DNA of 64,000 nucleotides, taken from the NCBI RefSeq assembly GCF_025263485.1, contig NZ_CP079863.1:4712001-4776000 (forward strand), given 5' to 3'. The DNA is from Mycobacterium sp. SMC-2 (GTDB lineage Bacteria > Actinomycetota > Actinomycetes > Mycobacteriales > Mycobacteriaceae). Of this stretch, positions 37,472-48,531 are shown piece by piece (positions within the stretch are counted from its first letter, which is position 1; every line of letters begins with the position of its first letter). The position numbers and the translations under genes are program-made. Under the pieces are notes generated by a model, which worked only from the letters and a program-made list of their open reading frames with translations, did no database searches and was not told the DNA's origin.

Positions 37472-37708
37472 CTATTTGTCGGTGTTGTCCGCCGCGGCGC
37501 CTTTGCGCTTGCCGTAGCGCTTCTCGAAGCGGGCCACCCGGCCGCCGCTGTCGAGGATCTTCTGCTTGCCGGTGTAGAAGGGGTGGCACTGCGAGCACAC
37601 TTCGACGACGATGTTGCCGCCAGGCTTGGTGCTGCGGGTCTGGAAGGTGTTTCCACACCCACAGTGCACGGTGGTCTCCGCGTAAGCGGGGTGAATGTCG
37701 GCTTTCAT
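37472..37708 (-). CDS. rpmE: 50S ribosomal protein L31 (zinc-binding form)
   Basis: 78-aa ribosomal protein of the zinc-containing (C+) type. The ligands are Cys16, Cys18, Cys38 and Cys41 ([22 protein letters not shown]). Under zinc starvation mycobacteria switch to a C- paralogue elsewhere in the genome. The C-terminus is basic ([16 protein letters not shown]). The start ATG follows GAGGACG. It has its own promoter with a palindrome about 95 bases upstream. Confidence 0.96.
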   Translation of the reverse strand: MKADIHPAYAETTVHCGCGNTFQTRSTKPGGNIVVEVCSQCHPFYTGKQKILDSGGRVARFEKRYGKRKGAAADNTDK

Positions 37709-37800
37709 AACGTCCTCTTCGATCGCTGTGTCGCCCGGCCTCCACCAGTCGGAATCCGACGGTCGGGCGTGAACTTCGAACCTTCAAGGCGGTCCTGAAG

Positions 37801-37843
37801 TAATCGAGCCTCGATTATGCCAGGTCAACCGCTATCTTCCCAA
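37801..37843 (-). promoter_or_regulatory. rpmE promoter with a perfect 17-base palindrome
   Basis: The palindrome TAATCGAG-C-CTCGATTA occupies 37801-37817. On the minus strand CATAAT (37814-37819) is a good -10, with TTGGGA 18 bases upstream (37838-37843). The palindrome then covers the -10 and the start site, as expected for a repressor operator. TTGACC (37823-37828) with GATTAC is an alternative pair. No regulator is identified. Confidence 0.55.
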
Positions 37844-37850
37844 ACAAGGA

Positions 37851-37879
37851 GCTGCGCCCGGACATTCCCGGGCCGCAGC
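37851..37879 (-). terminator. Probable rho gene terminator hairpin
   Basis: Stem GCTGCGCCCGG / CCGGGCCGCAGC with one bulged base and an ACATTC loop, starting 11 bases after the rho stop. No T-run follows, which is common for mycobacterial hairpin terminators. It lies just upstream of the rpmE promoter. Confidence 0.45.
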
Positions 37880-37889
37880 AGCCTCTGGG

Positions 37890-39710
37890 CTAGTCGTTGT
37901 CCATCGACCCCGGCGTGGTCTTGGAGACCTGCACCAGGAACTCGTAGTTGTTCTTCGTCTTGCGCAGCTGGGACATCAGCAGGTCGATGGCCTGGTGGGA
38001 GTCCAGCCCCGACAGCACGCGGCGCAGCTTGTGCACGATCGCGAACTCGTCCGGCGAGAGCAGCAGCTCGTCCTTGCGGGTACCGGAGGGGTTCACGTCG
38101 ACCGCCGGGAAGACCCGCCGTTCGGAGATCTTGCGGTCTAGCTTGAGCTCGGCGTTACCGGTGCCCTTGAACTCCTCGAAGATGACCGTGTCACCGGTGG
38201 ATCCGGTCTCGACCATCGCGGTGGCGATGATCGTCAGCGATCCACCTTCCTCGATGTTTCGTGCGGCACCCAGGAAGCGCTTCGGCGGGTACAGCGCGGT
38301 GGAGTCGACACCACCGGACAAGATCCGGCCCGACGCGGGTGACGCGTTGTTGTAGGCGCGGCCCAGGCGGGTGATCGAGTCGAGCAGCACCACGACGTCC
38401 TTGCCCTGTTCGACGAGCCGCTTGGCGCGCTCGATAGCCAGCTCGGCGACCGAGGTGTGGTCCGACGGCGGCCGGTCGAAGGTCGAGGCGATGACCTCGC
38501 CCTTGACCGAGCGCGTCATGTCGGTGACCTCCTCGGGGCGCTCGTCGACGAGCACGACCATCAGGTGGCATTCCGGGTTGTTCCTGGTGATCGCGTTGGC
38601 GATGTCCTGCAAGATCGTCGTCTTACCGGCCTTGGGCGGCGAGACGATCAGGGCGCGCTGGCCCTTGCCGATCGGCATGATCAGGTCGATGACTCGGGTG
38701 GTCAGCCGGTCGGGAGTGGTTTCCAGGCGAAGGCGCTGGTTGGGGTAGAGCGGCGTCAGCTTGGAAAAATCAGGCCGCTTCTTCGCGTCTTCGACCGGAC
38801 CGCCATTGACACTGTCCAGGCGCACCAGCGGGTTGAACTTCTGGCGCTGGTTGGGCTGTTCGCCGTCCTTCGGCACGCGGACCGCGCCGGTCACCGCGTC
38901 GCCGCGGCGCAGGCCGTTCTTGCGCACCATGTTCATGGACACGTAGACGTCATGCGGCCCGGCCAGGTAACCGGAGGTGCGCACGAAGGCGTAATTGTCG
39001 AGAACGTCAAGGATGCCGGCGACGGGCTGCACGACGTCGTCCTCGCGCAGTTCGGTGTCGCCACCTTCGCCGGTGCGCTCGCCGCGCCGCCTGCGATCGC
39101 GGAACCGGCGGCCCCGCCGGCCCTGACGGCCCTCGCCGTCGTCGTCTTGCTGGGTCGAGCCGCCGCGATTCTGCTGGCCGCCCGTGCCTTGCTGGTCGCC
39201 ACCGGAGTCTTGGCCGCGCTCGTCGCTCTGGGTGTCGCGCTTGCCGCCCTGACGGGTGTCGTCCTCGCCAGTCGGCGCGCCCTCACGGGTGCGTGAGCGC
39301 TCGGCGTCCTCCCCGTCGCCGGTGCGGGCTGCTCCCGGCTCGCGGGAGGCGCTGCGCCGTTCGCGGCGGGGCGCCTCGGTCGTCGAACCGTTCTGGTGGT
39401 CCTCGGCGGCCGGCGCTTCAGCACCGGCGGCGCCGGACTTGCCGCTGTCCTCAGGGGCGGCAGGGGCGGGGGTCCCGTTGGACTGTCCCCTGATTTCCTT
39501 GATGGCGGCGATGAGTTCGTTCTTGCGCATGCCCGACGTCCCCTTGACGCCGACTTGGTTAGCCAGCGCGCGCAGTTCGGGAAGCACCATGGTGGACAGG
39601 GACCCGACAGGCGCATTGGTGTTGCCGTCGGGTGTGTCTGGGGTCACAGCGCTCGGCACCTCATTGCTTTCGGTGCTCGTGTCAGCCGTGAATAGGTCCG
39701 TATCGGTCAC
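37890..39710 (-). CDS. rho: Transcription termination factor Rho
   Basis: 606-aa hexameric RNA helicase. The N-terminal Rho_N helical domain (about 38-75) is followed by a long, highly charged, low-complexity insert (about 80-215, rich in Glu, Arg, Gly and Gln). This insert is typical of actinobacterial Rho and widens RNA binding. The RNA-binding OSB domain covers about 225-300. The Walker A is SPPKAGKTTILQ near 360, with EERPEEVTDM-type residues (VDERPEEVTDMTRS) after it. The start is GTG 39710 with AAAGGA 6 bases upstream. A leader of about 200 bases precedes it. Essential in M. tuberculosis (Rv1297). Confidence 0.96.
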   Translation of the reverse strand: MTDTDLFTADTSTESNEVPSAVTPDTPDGNTNAPVGSLSTMVLPELRALANQVGVKGTSGMRKNELIAAIKEIRGQSNGTPAPAAPEDSGKSGAAGAEAPAAEDHQNGSTTEAPRRERRSASREPGAARTGDGEDAERSRTREGAPTGEDDTRQGGKRDTQSDERGQDSGGDQQGTGGQQNRGGSTQQDDDGEGRQGRRGRRFRDRRRRGERTGEGGDTELREDDVVQPVAGILDVLDNYAFVRTSGYLAGPHDVYVSMNMVRKNGLRRGDAVTGAVRVPKDGEQPNQRQKFNPLVRLDSVNGGPVEDAKKRPDFSKLTPLYPNQRLRLETTPDRLTTRVIDLIMPIGKGQRALIVSPPKAGKTTILQDIANAITRNNPECHLMVVLVDERPEEVTDMTRSVKGEVIASTFDRPPSDHTSVAELAIERAKRLVEQGKDVVVLLDSITRLGRAYNNASPASGRILSGGVDSTALYPPKRFLGAARNIEEGGSLTIIATAMVETGSTGDTVIFEEFKGTGNAELKLDRKISERRVFPAVDVNPSGTRKDELLLSPDEFAIVHKLRRVLSGLDSHQAIDLLMSQLRKTKNNYEFLVQVSKTTPGSMDND

Positions 39711-39920
39711 GGATTTCCTTTCTTCCCCCTCTGATCAGGTCATCCGGGGGGTCGTTGCATTCAGCAAATCGCCGAGTGCGCCCAAATATCGACTCTGCAA
39801 CGGTGATCGCCTTAATCGGCGGAGTAAGCGGCGAACCTCGTTCACGAGAAGAATTGGTGTGTCCTAGCGGCAAGGCAGTATGGATGCAGATGCAGATGCT
39901 GCGATTGCTGGACGGAACCG

Positions 39921-39949
39921 AGGATAGCCCGCATCTTTGATGGAAGCAA
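39921..39949 (-). promoter_or_regulatory. Candidate rho promoter
   Basis: TTGCTT (39944-39949), 17-base spacer, TATCCT (39921-39926) on the minus strand. The start site would be near 39914, giving a 5' leader of about 200 bases before the GTG of rho. The 277-bp gap otherwise shows no gene. A long leader would suit autoregulation by Rho-dependent attenuation, as in E. coli. Confidence 0.6.
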
Positions 39950-39987
39950 GCAAACCCTCCGGCCACGCTGTGGATCAACCGGGTGGA

Positions 39988-40947
<960 letters not shown>

Positions 40948-42030
40948 TCAGGCCAGCCCCAACTTCTCGACGACGAGCACCGGATCGACGGGCAGCGGCG
41001 ACACGGTCGGCATATCCCTCAGCGCGGTGTCGGGGTCTTTGAGGCCATTGCCGGTCACCGTACAGACCACCGTCGAGCCGCGCGCCACCCAACCGTCGTC
41101 GACGGCCTTGAGCAGACCCGCGATGCTGGCCGCCGATGCGGGCTCGACGAAGACGCCTTCACTCTCGGCCACCAGGTGGTAGGCGGCCAGGATCTCGTCG
41201 TCGGTGGCGGCCAGGAAGCGACCGTTGGACTGCTGCTGCGCGTTGACCGCGGCCGCCCACGACGCGGGAGCACCGATGCGTATCGCGGTCGCGATCGTCT
41301 CGGGGTGGCTGACCGGGGCGCCGTGCACCAGCGGTGCCGCGCCGGCCGCTTGGGTGCCCAGCATGCGGGGCAGCTTGTCGATGACGCCGTCGTGGTGATA
41401 TTCGGTGTAGCCCTTCCAGTACGCGGTGATGTTGCCCGCGTTGCCGACCGGCAGGGCGTGCACGTCCGGCGCGGCGCCCAGCGCGTCGACGATCTCGAAC
41501 GCCGCCGTCTTCTGGCCCTCGATGCGCACTGGGTTGACCGAGTTGACCAACGCGATCGTCGGGAAGTCGGCGGCCATCTTGCGGGCCAACTCCAGGCAGT
41601 CGTCGAAGTTGCCGTCGATCTGGATGATCTTGGCGCCGTGCATGACCGCCTGCGCCAACTTGCCCATCGCGATCTTGCCCTGCGGGATCAGCACCGCGCA
41701 GGTGATGCCGGCGCGGGCGGCGTATGCCGCTGCCGACGCCGAGGTATTGCCGGTCGACGCGCACAGCACGGCCTGCTGACCCCGCGCCAGTGCATCGGTG
41801 ACCGCCATGGTCATGCCCCGGTCCTTGAACGAGCCCGTCGGGTTGAGGCCCTCGACCTTGAGGTGCACCGTGCAGCCGGTCTTCTCCGAGAGACGCGTCG
41901 CCGCGATCAGCGGGGTACCGCCCTCGAGCAGGGTGACCGGGGTCCAGTCGTCGCCGACTGGCAGCCGGTCGCGGTACGCCGCGATCAACCCCGGCCAGGG
42001 TTGGTGCACGGCGGTACGCGGGACGCTCAT
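40948..42030 (-). CDS. thrC: Threonine synthase
   Basis: 360-aa PLP enzyme converting O-phosphohomoserine to threonine. The PLP Lys is in [12 protein letters not shown] near residue 69, the phosphate-binding Gly-rich loop is [14 protein letters not shown], and [17 protein letters not shown] is the conserved substrate loop. Fold type II, short bacterial form. The start overlaps the hom stop as ATGA. Confidence 0.97.
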   Translation of the reverse strand: MSVPRTAVHQPWPGLIAAYRDRLPVGDDWTPVTLLEGGTPLIAATRLSEKTGCTVHLKVEGLNPTGSFKDRGMTMAVTDALARGQQAVLCASTGNTSASAAAYAARAGITCAVLIPQGKIAMGKLAQAVMHGAKIIQIDGNFDDCLELARKMAADFPTIALVNSVNPVRIEGQKTAAFEIVDALGAAPDVHALPVGNAGNITAYWKGYTEYHHDGVIDKLPRMLGTQAAGAAPLVHGAPVSHPETIATAIRIGAPASWAAAVNAQQQSNGRFLAATDDEILAAYHLVAESEGVFVEPASAASIAGLLKAVDDGWVARGSTVVCTVTGNGLKDPDTALRDMPTVSPLPVDPVLVVEKLGLA

Positions 42031-43352
42031 CGGGCGGTCTCTTCCAGTCGCAGCACACTGGTGACGCCCTGCACGACATCCAGATGTGCCAGCGCATCGA
42101 CGGTTTCGGAGAGCGCGGCATCGGTGGCGCTGTGGGTGACCACCACGACACGGGCTCCCACCCTCCGCCCGCCTTCGTCGGACACGCCCTCTTGGCGGAC
42201 CTCGGCGATACTCACCTCGCGCTTGGCGAATTCGGCCGCCACCGTGGACAACACACCCGGCTTGTCGGCGACGTTCATGCTGACGTAGTAGCGGGTGGAG
42301 ATGAAACCCATTGGGGCAATGGGAAGCTGGGCATACTTGGATTCTTTCGGCCCGCGGCTGCCGAGTACCCGGTTCCGGGCGGCCATCACCAGGTCACCGG
42401 TGACCGCCGACGCGGTGGGCGCGCCGCCGGCGCCCTGCCCGTAGAACATGAGCCGGCCGGCGGCCTTGGCCTCGACCACAACCGCGTTGAACGCGCCGTT
42501 GACCGTGGCCAACGGGTGCGACAGCGGCACCAGCGCCGGATAGACGCGGGCCGACACCCGTTCCTGCCCGTCGTCGGTCGTGATGCGCTCGCAGATCGAC
42601 AGCAGCTTGATGGTGCAGCCCAGGGACCGCGCGGAGGCGAAGTCGGCCGGCGTGATCTTGGTGATTCCTTCGCGATAGACGTCGTCGGCGGTGACCCTGG
42701 TGTGAAAGGCGATCGATGCCAGGATCGCGGCCTTGGCCGCAGCGTCGTAGCCTTCGACGTCGGCGGTGGGATCGGCCTCCGCATAGCCAAGCGCGCTCGC
42801 TTCGGCCAGGGCGGTGGCGTAGTCGGCGCCGGTGCTGTCCATGGCGGACAGGATGTAGTTGGTGGTGCCGTTGACGATGCCGGCGACCCGCAGCACCGTG
42901 TCGCCCGCCAGCGACTGGGTGAGCGGGCGGATGACCGGGATAGCACCCGCGACCGCCGCCTCGAAATACAGGTCGACATGGGCGTTTTCGGCGGCTTGCG
43001 CCAATTCCCCGGTAGAGGTGGCCAATAGCGCCTTGTTCGCGGTGACGACGGATTTCCCGTGCTCGAGCGCGCGCAGGATGGCCTTGCGCGCCGGCTCGAC
43101 CGGCCCCATCAGCTCCACGACGATGTCGACGTCTTCGCGGGAGACGAGTTCTTCGACGTTGTCGGTGAACAACTCGATCGGAACACCGCGGTCGGCGGCG
43201 ACCCGCCGCACTCCGATGCCGCGCAACACCAAGGGCGCGCCGACCCGAGCCGCGAGGTCGTCGGCGCTGTTCTGGATGATTCGCACAACTTCGCTTCCGA
43301 CGTTGCCGAACCCGAGTACCGCTACGCCGACAGGCTTTTCGTCACGGGGCAC
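42027..43352 (-). CDS. hom: Homoserine dehydrogenase
   Basis: 441-aa NAD(P)-dependent enzyme that reduces aspartate semialdehyde to homoserine. The N-terminal Rossmann motif is [13 protein letters not shown], the catalytic region contains [14 protein letters not shown] and [16 protein letters not shown], and a C-terminal ACT domain (about 355-435, [15 protein letters not shown]) allows feedback control by threonine. The tuberculosis gene is called thrA (Rv1294). The GTG start at 43352 lies 3 bases after the lysA stop. Confidence 0.97.
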   Translation of the reverse strand: MPRDEKPVGVAVLGFGNVGSEVVRIIQNSADDLAARVGAPLVLRGIGVRRVAADRGVPIELFTDNVEELVSREDVDIVVELMGPVEPARKAILRALEHGKSVVTANKALLATSTGELAQAAENAHVDLYFEAAVAGAIPVIRPLTQSLAGDTVLRVAGIVNGTTNYILSAMDSTGADYATALAEASALGYAEADPTADVEGYDAAAKAAILASIAFHTRVTADDVYREGITKITPADFASARSLGCTIKLLSICERITTDDGQERVSARVYPALVPLSHPLATVNGAFNAVVVEAKAAGRLMFYGQGAGGAPTASAVTGDLVMAARNRVLGSRGPKESKYAQLPIAPMGFISTRYYVSMNVADKPGVLSTVAAEFAKREVSIAEVRQEGVSDEGGRRVGARVVVVTHSATDAALSETVDALAHLDVVQGVTSVLRLEETAR

Positions 43353-43355
43353 AGT

Positions 43356-44774
43356 TCACCTCACTTCCAGACTCAGTAGATCGTCAACCGTCTCGCGGCG
43401 CAGGATCAGGCGGGACTGTCCCGCACGCACCGCTACCACCGCCGGACGGCAGATCATGTTGTAGCGGCTGGACAGCGAATAGCAGTACGCACCGGTGGCG
43501 GCGATCCCGAGCAGGTCACCGGGCCGCAGGTCGTCGGGCACCCACGCGTCGCGCACGACGATGTCACCGCTTTCGCAGTGCTTCCCGACGACTCGTGCCA
43601 GTGTCGCCGGTGCGTCGCTGGCCCGCGAGACCAGCCGGGCGTCGTACTGCGCGTCATAGAGCGCGGTGCGGATGTTGTCGCTCATGCCGCCGTCGACGCT
43701 GACATAACGGCGCTCGGCCGTGCTGCTCACGTCGACGTCCTTGATGGTGCCCACCTCATACAGCGTGATGGTGCCCGGCCCGGCGATGGCGCGCCCGGGC
43801 TCGACCACCAGTCGCGGGGTGGGCAGTCCCACGGCCGCCGACTCGTTGCCGACGATGGTCGTCAGCTTGGCCGCCAACTCCGCCACCGGGGGCGGGTCGT
43901 CGGTTCCCACGTATGAAATCCCCAGCCCGCCACCGAGATCCACCGTCGAGATCTGCCCCGTCTTGTCGACGCCGAATTCGTCGACGATCTGGTGCAGCAG
44001 TCCGATGACACGGTGCGCGGCGACCTCGAATCCGTCGACGTCGAAGATCTGCGAGCCGATGTGGCTGTGCAGCCCCACCAGTCGCAGGTGATCGGTGGCG
44101 AAGACCCGGCGCACCGCGGCCAGCGCCGCGCCGCTGGCCACCGACAGCCCGAACTTCTGGTCTTCGTGTGCGGTGGAGATGAATTCGTGCGTGTGCGCTT
44201 CGACCCCGACCGTCAGCCGGACATAGACGTCCTGGACGACGCCCGCCTCCCCCGCGATGACATCGAGACGCTCGATCTCGGTCATCGAGTCCAAGACGAT
44301 CTGCCCGACACCGGCTTTGACCGCGGCGGTCAGTTCCGCGACGGACTTGTTGTTGCCGTGGAAGGTGATCCGCTCCGGCGGGAAGTCGGCGTGCAGGGCG
44401 ACGGCGAGCTCGCCACCGGTGGACACGTCAAGCGAGAGGCCTTCCTCGTCGACCCAGCGGGCGATCTCGCTGCACAGGAAGGCCTTCGCCGCGTAGCAGA
44501 CGTTGTGTCCGCCGCCGAAGGCCGTCGCGAGCTCGCGGCACCGGGAACGGAAGTCGTCCTCGTCGATGACGAACAGCGGAGTGCCGTACTCCTGGGCGAG
44601 CCGGGTGACCGGGATCCCGGCGAGGCTGACCACACCGTTCTCGTCGCGAATAATGTTGCGCGGCCACACGTTCGGTGCAAGACGCAACAGCTCGTCGGGC
44701 GATTGCGGCCGCGGCGTGCTGTCGGGGTGCCGGGTCTCCTCGGCGTGCCGGGGACCGGCCGGGTGTACGTTCAC
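43356..44774 (-). CDS. lysA: Diaminopimelate decarboxylase
   Basis: 472-aa PLP enzyme that makes L-lysine from meso-diaminopimelate. The PLP Lys is in CYAAKAFLC, the barrel motif is [10 protein letters not shown], the glycine-rich phosphate site [11 protein letters not shown], and [10 protein letters not shown] and GKHCESGD are conserved. I chose GTG 44774, which overlaps the argS stop (GTGA); this gives about 25 more N-terminal residues than the tuberculosis protein as annotated. A longer open frame to 45176 runs through argS and is rejected. Its product feeds lysine pools, while its substrate is shared with peptidoglycan. Confidence 0.95.
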   Translation of the reverse strand: MNVHPAGPRHAEETRHPDSTPRPQSPDELLRLAPNVWPRNIIRDENGVVSLAGIPVTRLAQEYGTPLFVIDEDDFRSRCRELATAFGGGHNVCYAAKAFLCSEIARWVDEEGLSLDVSTGGELAVALHADFPPERITFHGNNKSVAELTAAVKAGVGQIVLDSMTEIERLDVIAGEAGVVQDVYVRLTVGVEAHTHEFISTAHEDQKFGLSVASGAALAAVRRVFATDHLRLVGLHSHIGSQIFDVDGFEVAAHRVIGLLHQIVDEFGVDKTGQISTVDLGGGLGISYVGTDDPPPVAELAAKLTTIVGNESAAVGLPTPRLVVEPGRAIAGPGTITLYEVGTIKDVDVSSTAERRYVSVDGGMSDNIRTALYDAQYDARLVSRASDAPATLARVVGKHCESGDIVVRDAWVPDDLRPGDLLGIAATGAYCYSLSSRYNMICRPAVVAVRAGQSRLILRRETVDDLLSLEVR

Positions 44775-46423
44775 ATTCGCTCCGGAGCGGTGACGCCCAG
44801 GATCGCCAGCCCGTTGGCGATGACCTGGCGAGTGGCCTGACACAGCGCCAGGCGCGCGGTGTGCAGATCGGTGGGCTGTTCGTCCCCCTGGGGCAGCACC
44901 CGGCAGGAGTCGTAGAACCGGTGGTAGTCGCCGGCCAGGTCTTCCAGGTAACGGCACACCCGGTGCGGCTCCCGCAGGGACGCGGCCGTCTTGAGCACGC
45001 GGGGGAATTCCCCGATGCTGCGCAGCAGCGTGCCCTCCTTGTCGTGGCTGAGCAGCTCGAGGTGCCCGGTGTCGGGGATCAGGCCCAGCTCGGCGGCGTT
45101 GCGGGCCAGCGCCGACAGCCGGGCATGCGCGTATTGCACATAATAGACCGGGTTTTCGTTCGACGCCGATGACCACAGCGCCAGGTCGATATCGATCGGG
45201 GTGTCGACCGAGGAGCGAATCAGGCTGTAGCGCGCCGCGTCGACGCCGATCGCCTCGACCAGGTCATCGAGCGTGATCACGGTTCCGGCCCGCTTGCTCA
45301 TCCGGACCGGCGCGCCGTCGCGGACCAGGTTGACCATCTGCCCGATGAGCACCTCGACGGTCGCCGGGTCATCACCGAACGCGGCGGCCACGGCCTTGAG
45401 CCGGGCGATGTATCCGTGGTGGTCGGCGCCGAGCATGTAGATGCACAGGTCGAAGCCGCGCTGCCGCTTGTCCAGGTAGTAGGCGATGTCACCGGCGATG
45501 TAGGCCGGTTTGCCGTCACTCTTGATCACGACGCGGTCCTTGTCGTCACCAAAAGCGCTGGTGCGCAACCAGGTTGCGCCGTCCTTCTCGTAGATGTTGC
45601 CCGTCGCGCGCAGCCGGGCGATGGCCTGGTCGACCCGGCCGCTGGTGTGCATCGAGTCTTCGTGGGTGTAGACGTCGAAGTCGGTGCCGAACTCGTGCAA
45701 CGACTGCTTGATGTGGGTGAACATCAGGTCGACACCGATTTCGCGGAACGTCTCACGCATTTCGGCGGCGGGCAGGCTCAACGCGTCGGGCGCCTTCTGC
45801 AATACCTGCGCGGCGATGTCGTTGATGTACGCGCCGGCGTAGCCGTCGGCGGGGGTGGGTTCGCCCTTGGCGGCGGCGATCAGCGAGCTGGCGAACCGGT
45901 CGATCTGGGCGCCGTGGTCGTTGAAGTAGTACTCGCGCTCCACGTCGGCGCCCTGGGTGGCGAGCAGCCGGCCCAGCGCGTCGCCGACGGCGGCCCAGCG
46001 GGTGCCACCGATGTGGATCGGTCCGGTGGGGTTGGCGGAGACGAACTCGAGGTTGATCTTGTGGCCGCCCAGCGCGTCGGAGTGCCCGAAGCGGTCGCCG
46101 GCGCCGAGGACGGCATTGACGATCTTGGCCTGCGCCGACGTCTCGAGGCGCAGGTTGATGAAGCCGGGCCCGGCCACCTCCGCCGAGGCGATGCCGTCGG
46201 CCTCTGACAGCGCCTCGGCCAGCCATCCGGCCAGCTCACGGGGGTTGACGCCGACCTTCTTGCCCAGCTGCAAGGCCAGGTTGCTGGCGTAGTCGCCGTG
46301 CTCGGGATTGCGGGGTCGTTCCACGGTGACCGTCGCCGGCAGCGCGGCAGCATCCAGCCCGCGCTCGGCCAGCACCGCGGAAGCGGTGGTTCTGAGCAGC
46401 TCAGCGAGGTCAGCGGGGGTCAC
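44771..46423 (-). CDS. argS: Arginyl-tRNA synthetase
   Basis: 550-aa class I synthetase. The HIGH motif appears as PTGPIHIGG near residue 135 and the KMSKS-like loop as [13 protein letters not shown] near 375. The N-terminal Add-1 domain (about 1-100) and the C-terminal DALR anticodon domain (about 435-550) are present. The start is GTG 46423, divergent from the tRNA-Arg gene, its own substrate, across about 115 bp. It is the first gene of the argS-lysA-hom-thrC-thrB run. Confidence 0.97.
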   Translation of the reverse strand: MTPADLAELLRTTASAVLAERGLDAAALPATVTVERPRNPEHGDYASNLALQLGKKVGVNPRELAGWLAEALSEADGIASAEVAGPGFINLRLETSAQAKIVNAVLGAGDRFGHSDALGGHKINLEFVSANPTGPIHIGGTRWAAVGDALGRLLATQGADVEREYYFNDHGAQIDRFASSLIAAAKGEPTPADGYAGAYINDIAAQVLQKAPDALSLPAAEMRETFREIGVDLMFTHIKQSLHEFGTDFDVYTHEDSMHTSGRVDQAIARLRATGNIYEKDGATWLRTSAFGDDKDRVVIKSDGKPAYIAGDIAYYLDKRQRGFDLCIYMLGADHHGYIARLKAVAAAFGDDPATVEVLIGQMVNLVRDGAPVRMSKRAGTVITLDDLVEAIGVDAARYSLIRSSVDTPIDIDLALWSSASNENPVYYVQYAHARLSALARNAAELGLIPDTGHLELLSHDKEGTLLRSIGEFPRVLKTAASLREPHRVCRYLEDLAGDYHRFYDSCRVLPQGDEQPTDLHTARLALCQATRQVIANGLAILGVTAPERM

Positions 46424-46538
46424 GAGCGTCCATCCTATTGGCTGAGGTGCCCGCGCCCCGAATCCATTGCGGTCGCAACGCGGCTACCAACATGCGCTAG
46501 TCTGGCTGGGCCCAATGGCGCCACGCCAAAGCCGTAGC

Positions 46539-46611
46539 GCCCCCGTAGCTCAGGGGATAGAGCGTCTGCCTCCGGAGCAGAAGGCCGCAGGTTCGAATCC
46601 TGCCGGGGGCA
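46539..46611 (+). tRNA. tRNA-Arg (anticodon CCG)
   Basis: 73 bases folding as a full cloverleaf. The acceptor arm is GCCCCCG / CGGGGGC plus discriminator A, the D arm GCTC / GAGC, the anticodon arm TCTGC-CTCCGGA-GCAGA and the T arm GCAGG-TTCGAAT-CCTGC. The anticodon CCG reads CGG arginine codons. CCA is not encoded. A TAGTCT -10 at 46498-46503 would start transcription about 30 bases upstream of the mature end. Confidence 0.97.
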
Positions 46612-46646
46612 CTCTCTGACCAGCGCAGGCGTAACCGCGTTCCCCC

Positions 46647-47147
46647 TCAACTTCTCGGCAGGACGAACGCCTCGATGTGGCGCTTGCCGGCCCGCACTTC
46701 GTACTTCCGCCAGCCGGGATACAGCTCGAGGCCCTTTGCCCAGATCTCGTCGCGCTCGACTGGCGTGGCGAGCCGTGCGGCCGTCTGCCAGGTGTCGCGG
46801 CCGATGGTCACCGTCGCTTCGGGATGGGCCTTCAGGTTGTGGTACCAGGCGGGATGCTTGGCGCCGCCGAAGTTGGATGCGATGAGCGCCAAACCATCCG
46901 GATGCGGAATTCCGTACACGGCCACGGTGCGTGGCTCACCGGATTTGGCGCCCGTGGTGGTGAGCATGACCACGGGGATGCCGGTTGCGACGCCGGCGAA
47001 GCTGGTTCTGCCACCCGCAACCCTTGTGACGAGCCGGTCCAGGTGGTGCGCCGTGTGGCGCAGGAGCGCCACACCCACCGTCGTGGACGCGAAGCGACGC
47101 ATCACCCGGTGGAAGGCGTTGGCATCGTCGAAGGACCGATTGGGCAT
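46647..47147 (-). CDS. Deazaflavin (F420)-dependent nitroreductase family protein
   Basis: 166-aa split beta-barrel protein of the DDN family. Conserved features are MLTTTGAKSGEPRTVAVYGI, ALIASNFGGAKHPAWYHNLKAHP and VTIGRDTW, which in Ddn form the F420 phosphate and ring site. Relatives reduce quinones or activate nitroimidazoles such as pretomanid. The substrate here is unknown. The length and lack of a signal sequence suggest a cytosolic or membrane-peripheral enzyme. It is divergent from the secreted protein gene and has no operon partner. Confidence 0.88.
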   Translation of the reverse strand: MPNRSFDDANAFHRVMRRFASTTVGVALLRHTAHHLDRLVTRVAGGRTSFAGVATGIPVVMLTTTGAKSGEPRTVAVYGIPHPDGLALIASNFGGAKHPAWYHNLKAHPEATVTIGRDTWQTAARLATPVERDEIWAKGLELYPGWRKYEVRAGKRHIEAFVLPRS

Positions 47148-47255
47148 GGTGCCATTGTGGACCCGACGATGTGCGGCTTACGAGCCGGTTCCCCGGGCCG
47201 AACAACCCTTTCAAAACGCGCCACAGGCGTCGCCCACGACATTAAGCTGCTGGTC

Positions 47256-47951
47256 GTGGGCAAGAACGTGTTAGCCAACGGTCGGGGTCGTTGGCTGGCG
47301 ATCGTGGCCTCGTTCGCCCTCGCGGCCGGCATGGTGTACGCCCAAGACACAAAGCCGCGATGCTGCGCGCCGAACGCCGCGGCCGCGGCAGCCCCCACCA
47401 CTCCGGCCGCTGCGCCGACCAGCGCGGTCGCCGCGCTGCCCGACGGCCCGCACACCGCCACTCCCGCTGAAATCGCGATGTTGACCGCAAACGCGCCCGC
47501 CGCCGCCCAGCAGTTTCAGGTCGCTTTGCCCCGTGGCATCGCGTCGGAGGACAGATTGCAGGTCAAGACGATCTGGGCGGAGCGCGCCATCAGCGTGCTG
47601 TTTCCGCAGATCACGACCATCTACGGGTACCGGGAAGATCCCCTGCCGTGGCATCCCAACGGGTTGGCGATCGACGTGATGATCCCGAACCACAACAGCC
47701 CCGAGGGTATCGAGCTCGGTAACCAGATCGCCGGCTACGCCCTGGCGAATGCCAAACGCTGGGGCATCAACCACGTGATCTGGCGGCAGAAGATCTACCC
47801 GGGCGTCGGCGGGGGTAGCTGGACCGCCGATCTTGGTTCGGAAACCCTCAACCACTACGACCACGTTCATATCGCCACCAACGGTGGCGGATACCCGAAC
47901 GGGCACGAGGTCTACTACATCGCCTCGATGACGCCCGCCCCGCAGCAATAG
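47256..47951 (+). CDS. Secreted protein with an M15-like (ARB_07466-type) domain
   Basis: 231 aa. An N-terminal signal sequence (about 13-30, WLAIVASFALAAGMVYA) is followed by an Ala/Pro/Thr-rich linker with CC near residue 36, then a folded domain (about 85-230). The domain has WHPNGLAID (His133, Asp140) and HYDHVHI (His203, His205), matching the Hx6D...HxH zinc pattern of M15 D,D-peptidases, so a cell-wall peptidase role is possible but unproven. The start GTG 47256 is chosen because a basic stretch and hydrophobic core follow; GTG 47268 is an alternative. The frame stays open far upstream (to 46677), but that stretch is antisense to the nitroreductase-family gene and is not coding. Confidence 0.78.
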   Translation: MGKNVLANGRGRWLAIVASFALAAGMVYAQDTKPRCCAPNAAAAAAPTTPAAAPTSAVAALPDGPHTATPAEIAMLTANAPAAAQQFQVALPRGIASEDRLQVKTIWAERAISVLFPQITTIYGYREDPLPWHPNGLAIDVMIPNHNSPEGIELGNQIAGYALANAKRWGINHVIWRQKIYPGVGGGSWTADLGSETLNHYDHVHIATNGGGYPNGHEVYYIASMTPAPQQ

Positions 47952-48182
47952 CGGAGCCGTTGGGCGACAAGCAGATTCATCCGTCCGCCTGCGGCGCGTA
48001 GAACGCCCACGACCCAGCGGGCGCCCACACAGTCGCAAATGCTCGACCCACCGAGTGCCGCCGGAGACCTCCCCTGTTACTGCTCCAAGAATTTGTTGAG
48101 AAGCCGTTAAGCCCCCGTGCTGATTCTGTGATCAACGCACCCAGCGTCACCAGAAAACCCACATCAGCACAAGGAGATCCCG
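47952..48182 (+). other. Intergenic region before the DUF732 gene
   Basis: 231 bp without a gene. TTGAGA (48096-48101) lies about 20 bases upstream of GATTCT (48122-48127), a weak candidate promoter for the DUF732 gene. AAGGAG just before ATG 48183 is its ribosome site. No terminator is obvious after the M15-like gene. Confidence 0.35.
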
Positions 48183-48506
48183 ATGTTTTCTCGCCGTTTC
48201 ACCGCCTCCGTCGTCGGCACCGCCGCCCTGGGCCTGGCCGCGCTCGGCCTCGCCGGCACCGCGGGCGCGAGCTCGGTCGATGACGCGTTCCTCGCCCAAC
48301 TGGCGTCGGACGGCATCACCCCGCCGAGCGCTTCGATCGCCATCAAGGACGCACACGCCGTCTGCAACGCCCTCGACCAGGGTCACTCGAGCAAAGAGGT
48401 CATCAGCGCCGTGGCCAAGGCGACCGGATTGAGCGCCAAGGGCTCCAAGACGTTCGCCGTCGACGCCGCTTCGGCCTACTGCCCGCAGTACGTCACCTCG
48501 GCCTGA
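48183..48506 (+). CDS. DUF732 family secreted protein
   Basis: 107-aa exported protein. The signal peptide (about 1-29, ending GTAGA|SS) is followed by a compact helical DUF732 domain (about 30-105) with two Cys (AHAVCNAL and SAYCPQY) that likely form a disulfide. DUF732 proteins are a mycobacterial family, and some relatives are reported as haem-binding; function here is unknown. It occupies the Rv1291c position next to argS in M. tuberculosis. ATG 48183 has AAGGAG 6 bases upstream. Confidence 0.9.
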   Translation: MFSRRFTASVVGTAALGLAALGLAGTAGASSVDDAFLAQLASDGITPPSASIAIKDAHAVCNALDQGHSSKEVISAVAKATGLSAKGSKTFAVDAASAYCPQYVTSA

Positions 48507-48531
48507 CACCACCACCACAGTGGCCTTGGTG

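Noticed and set aside
44775..45176. Upstream extension of the lysA frame
   Set aside because: It lies within argS out of frame; the GTG overlapping the argS stop is the expected coupled start.
46677..47255. Long open frame upstream of the secreted M15-like gene
   Set aside because: It is antisense to the nitroreductase-family gene and its residues do not resemble a protein; the signal peptide marks the true start.
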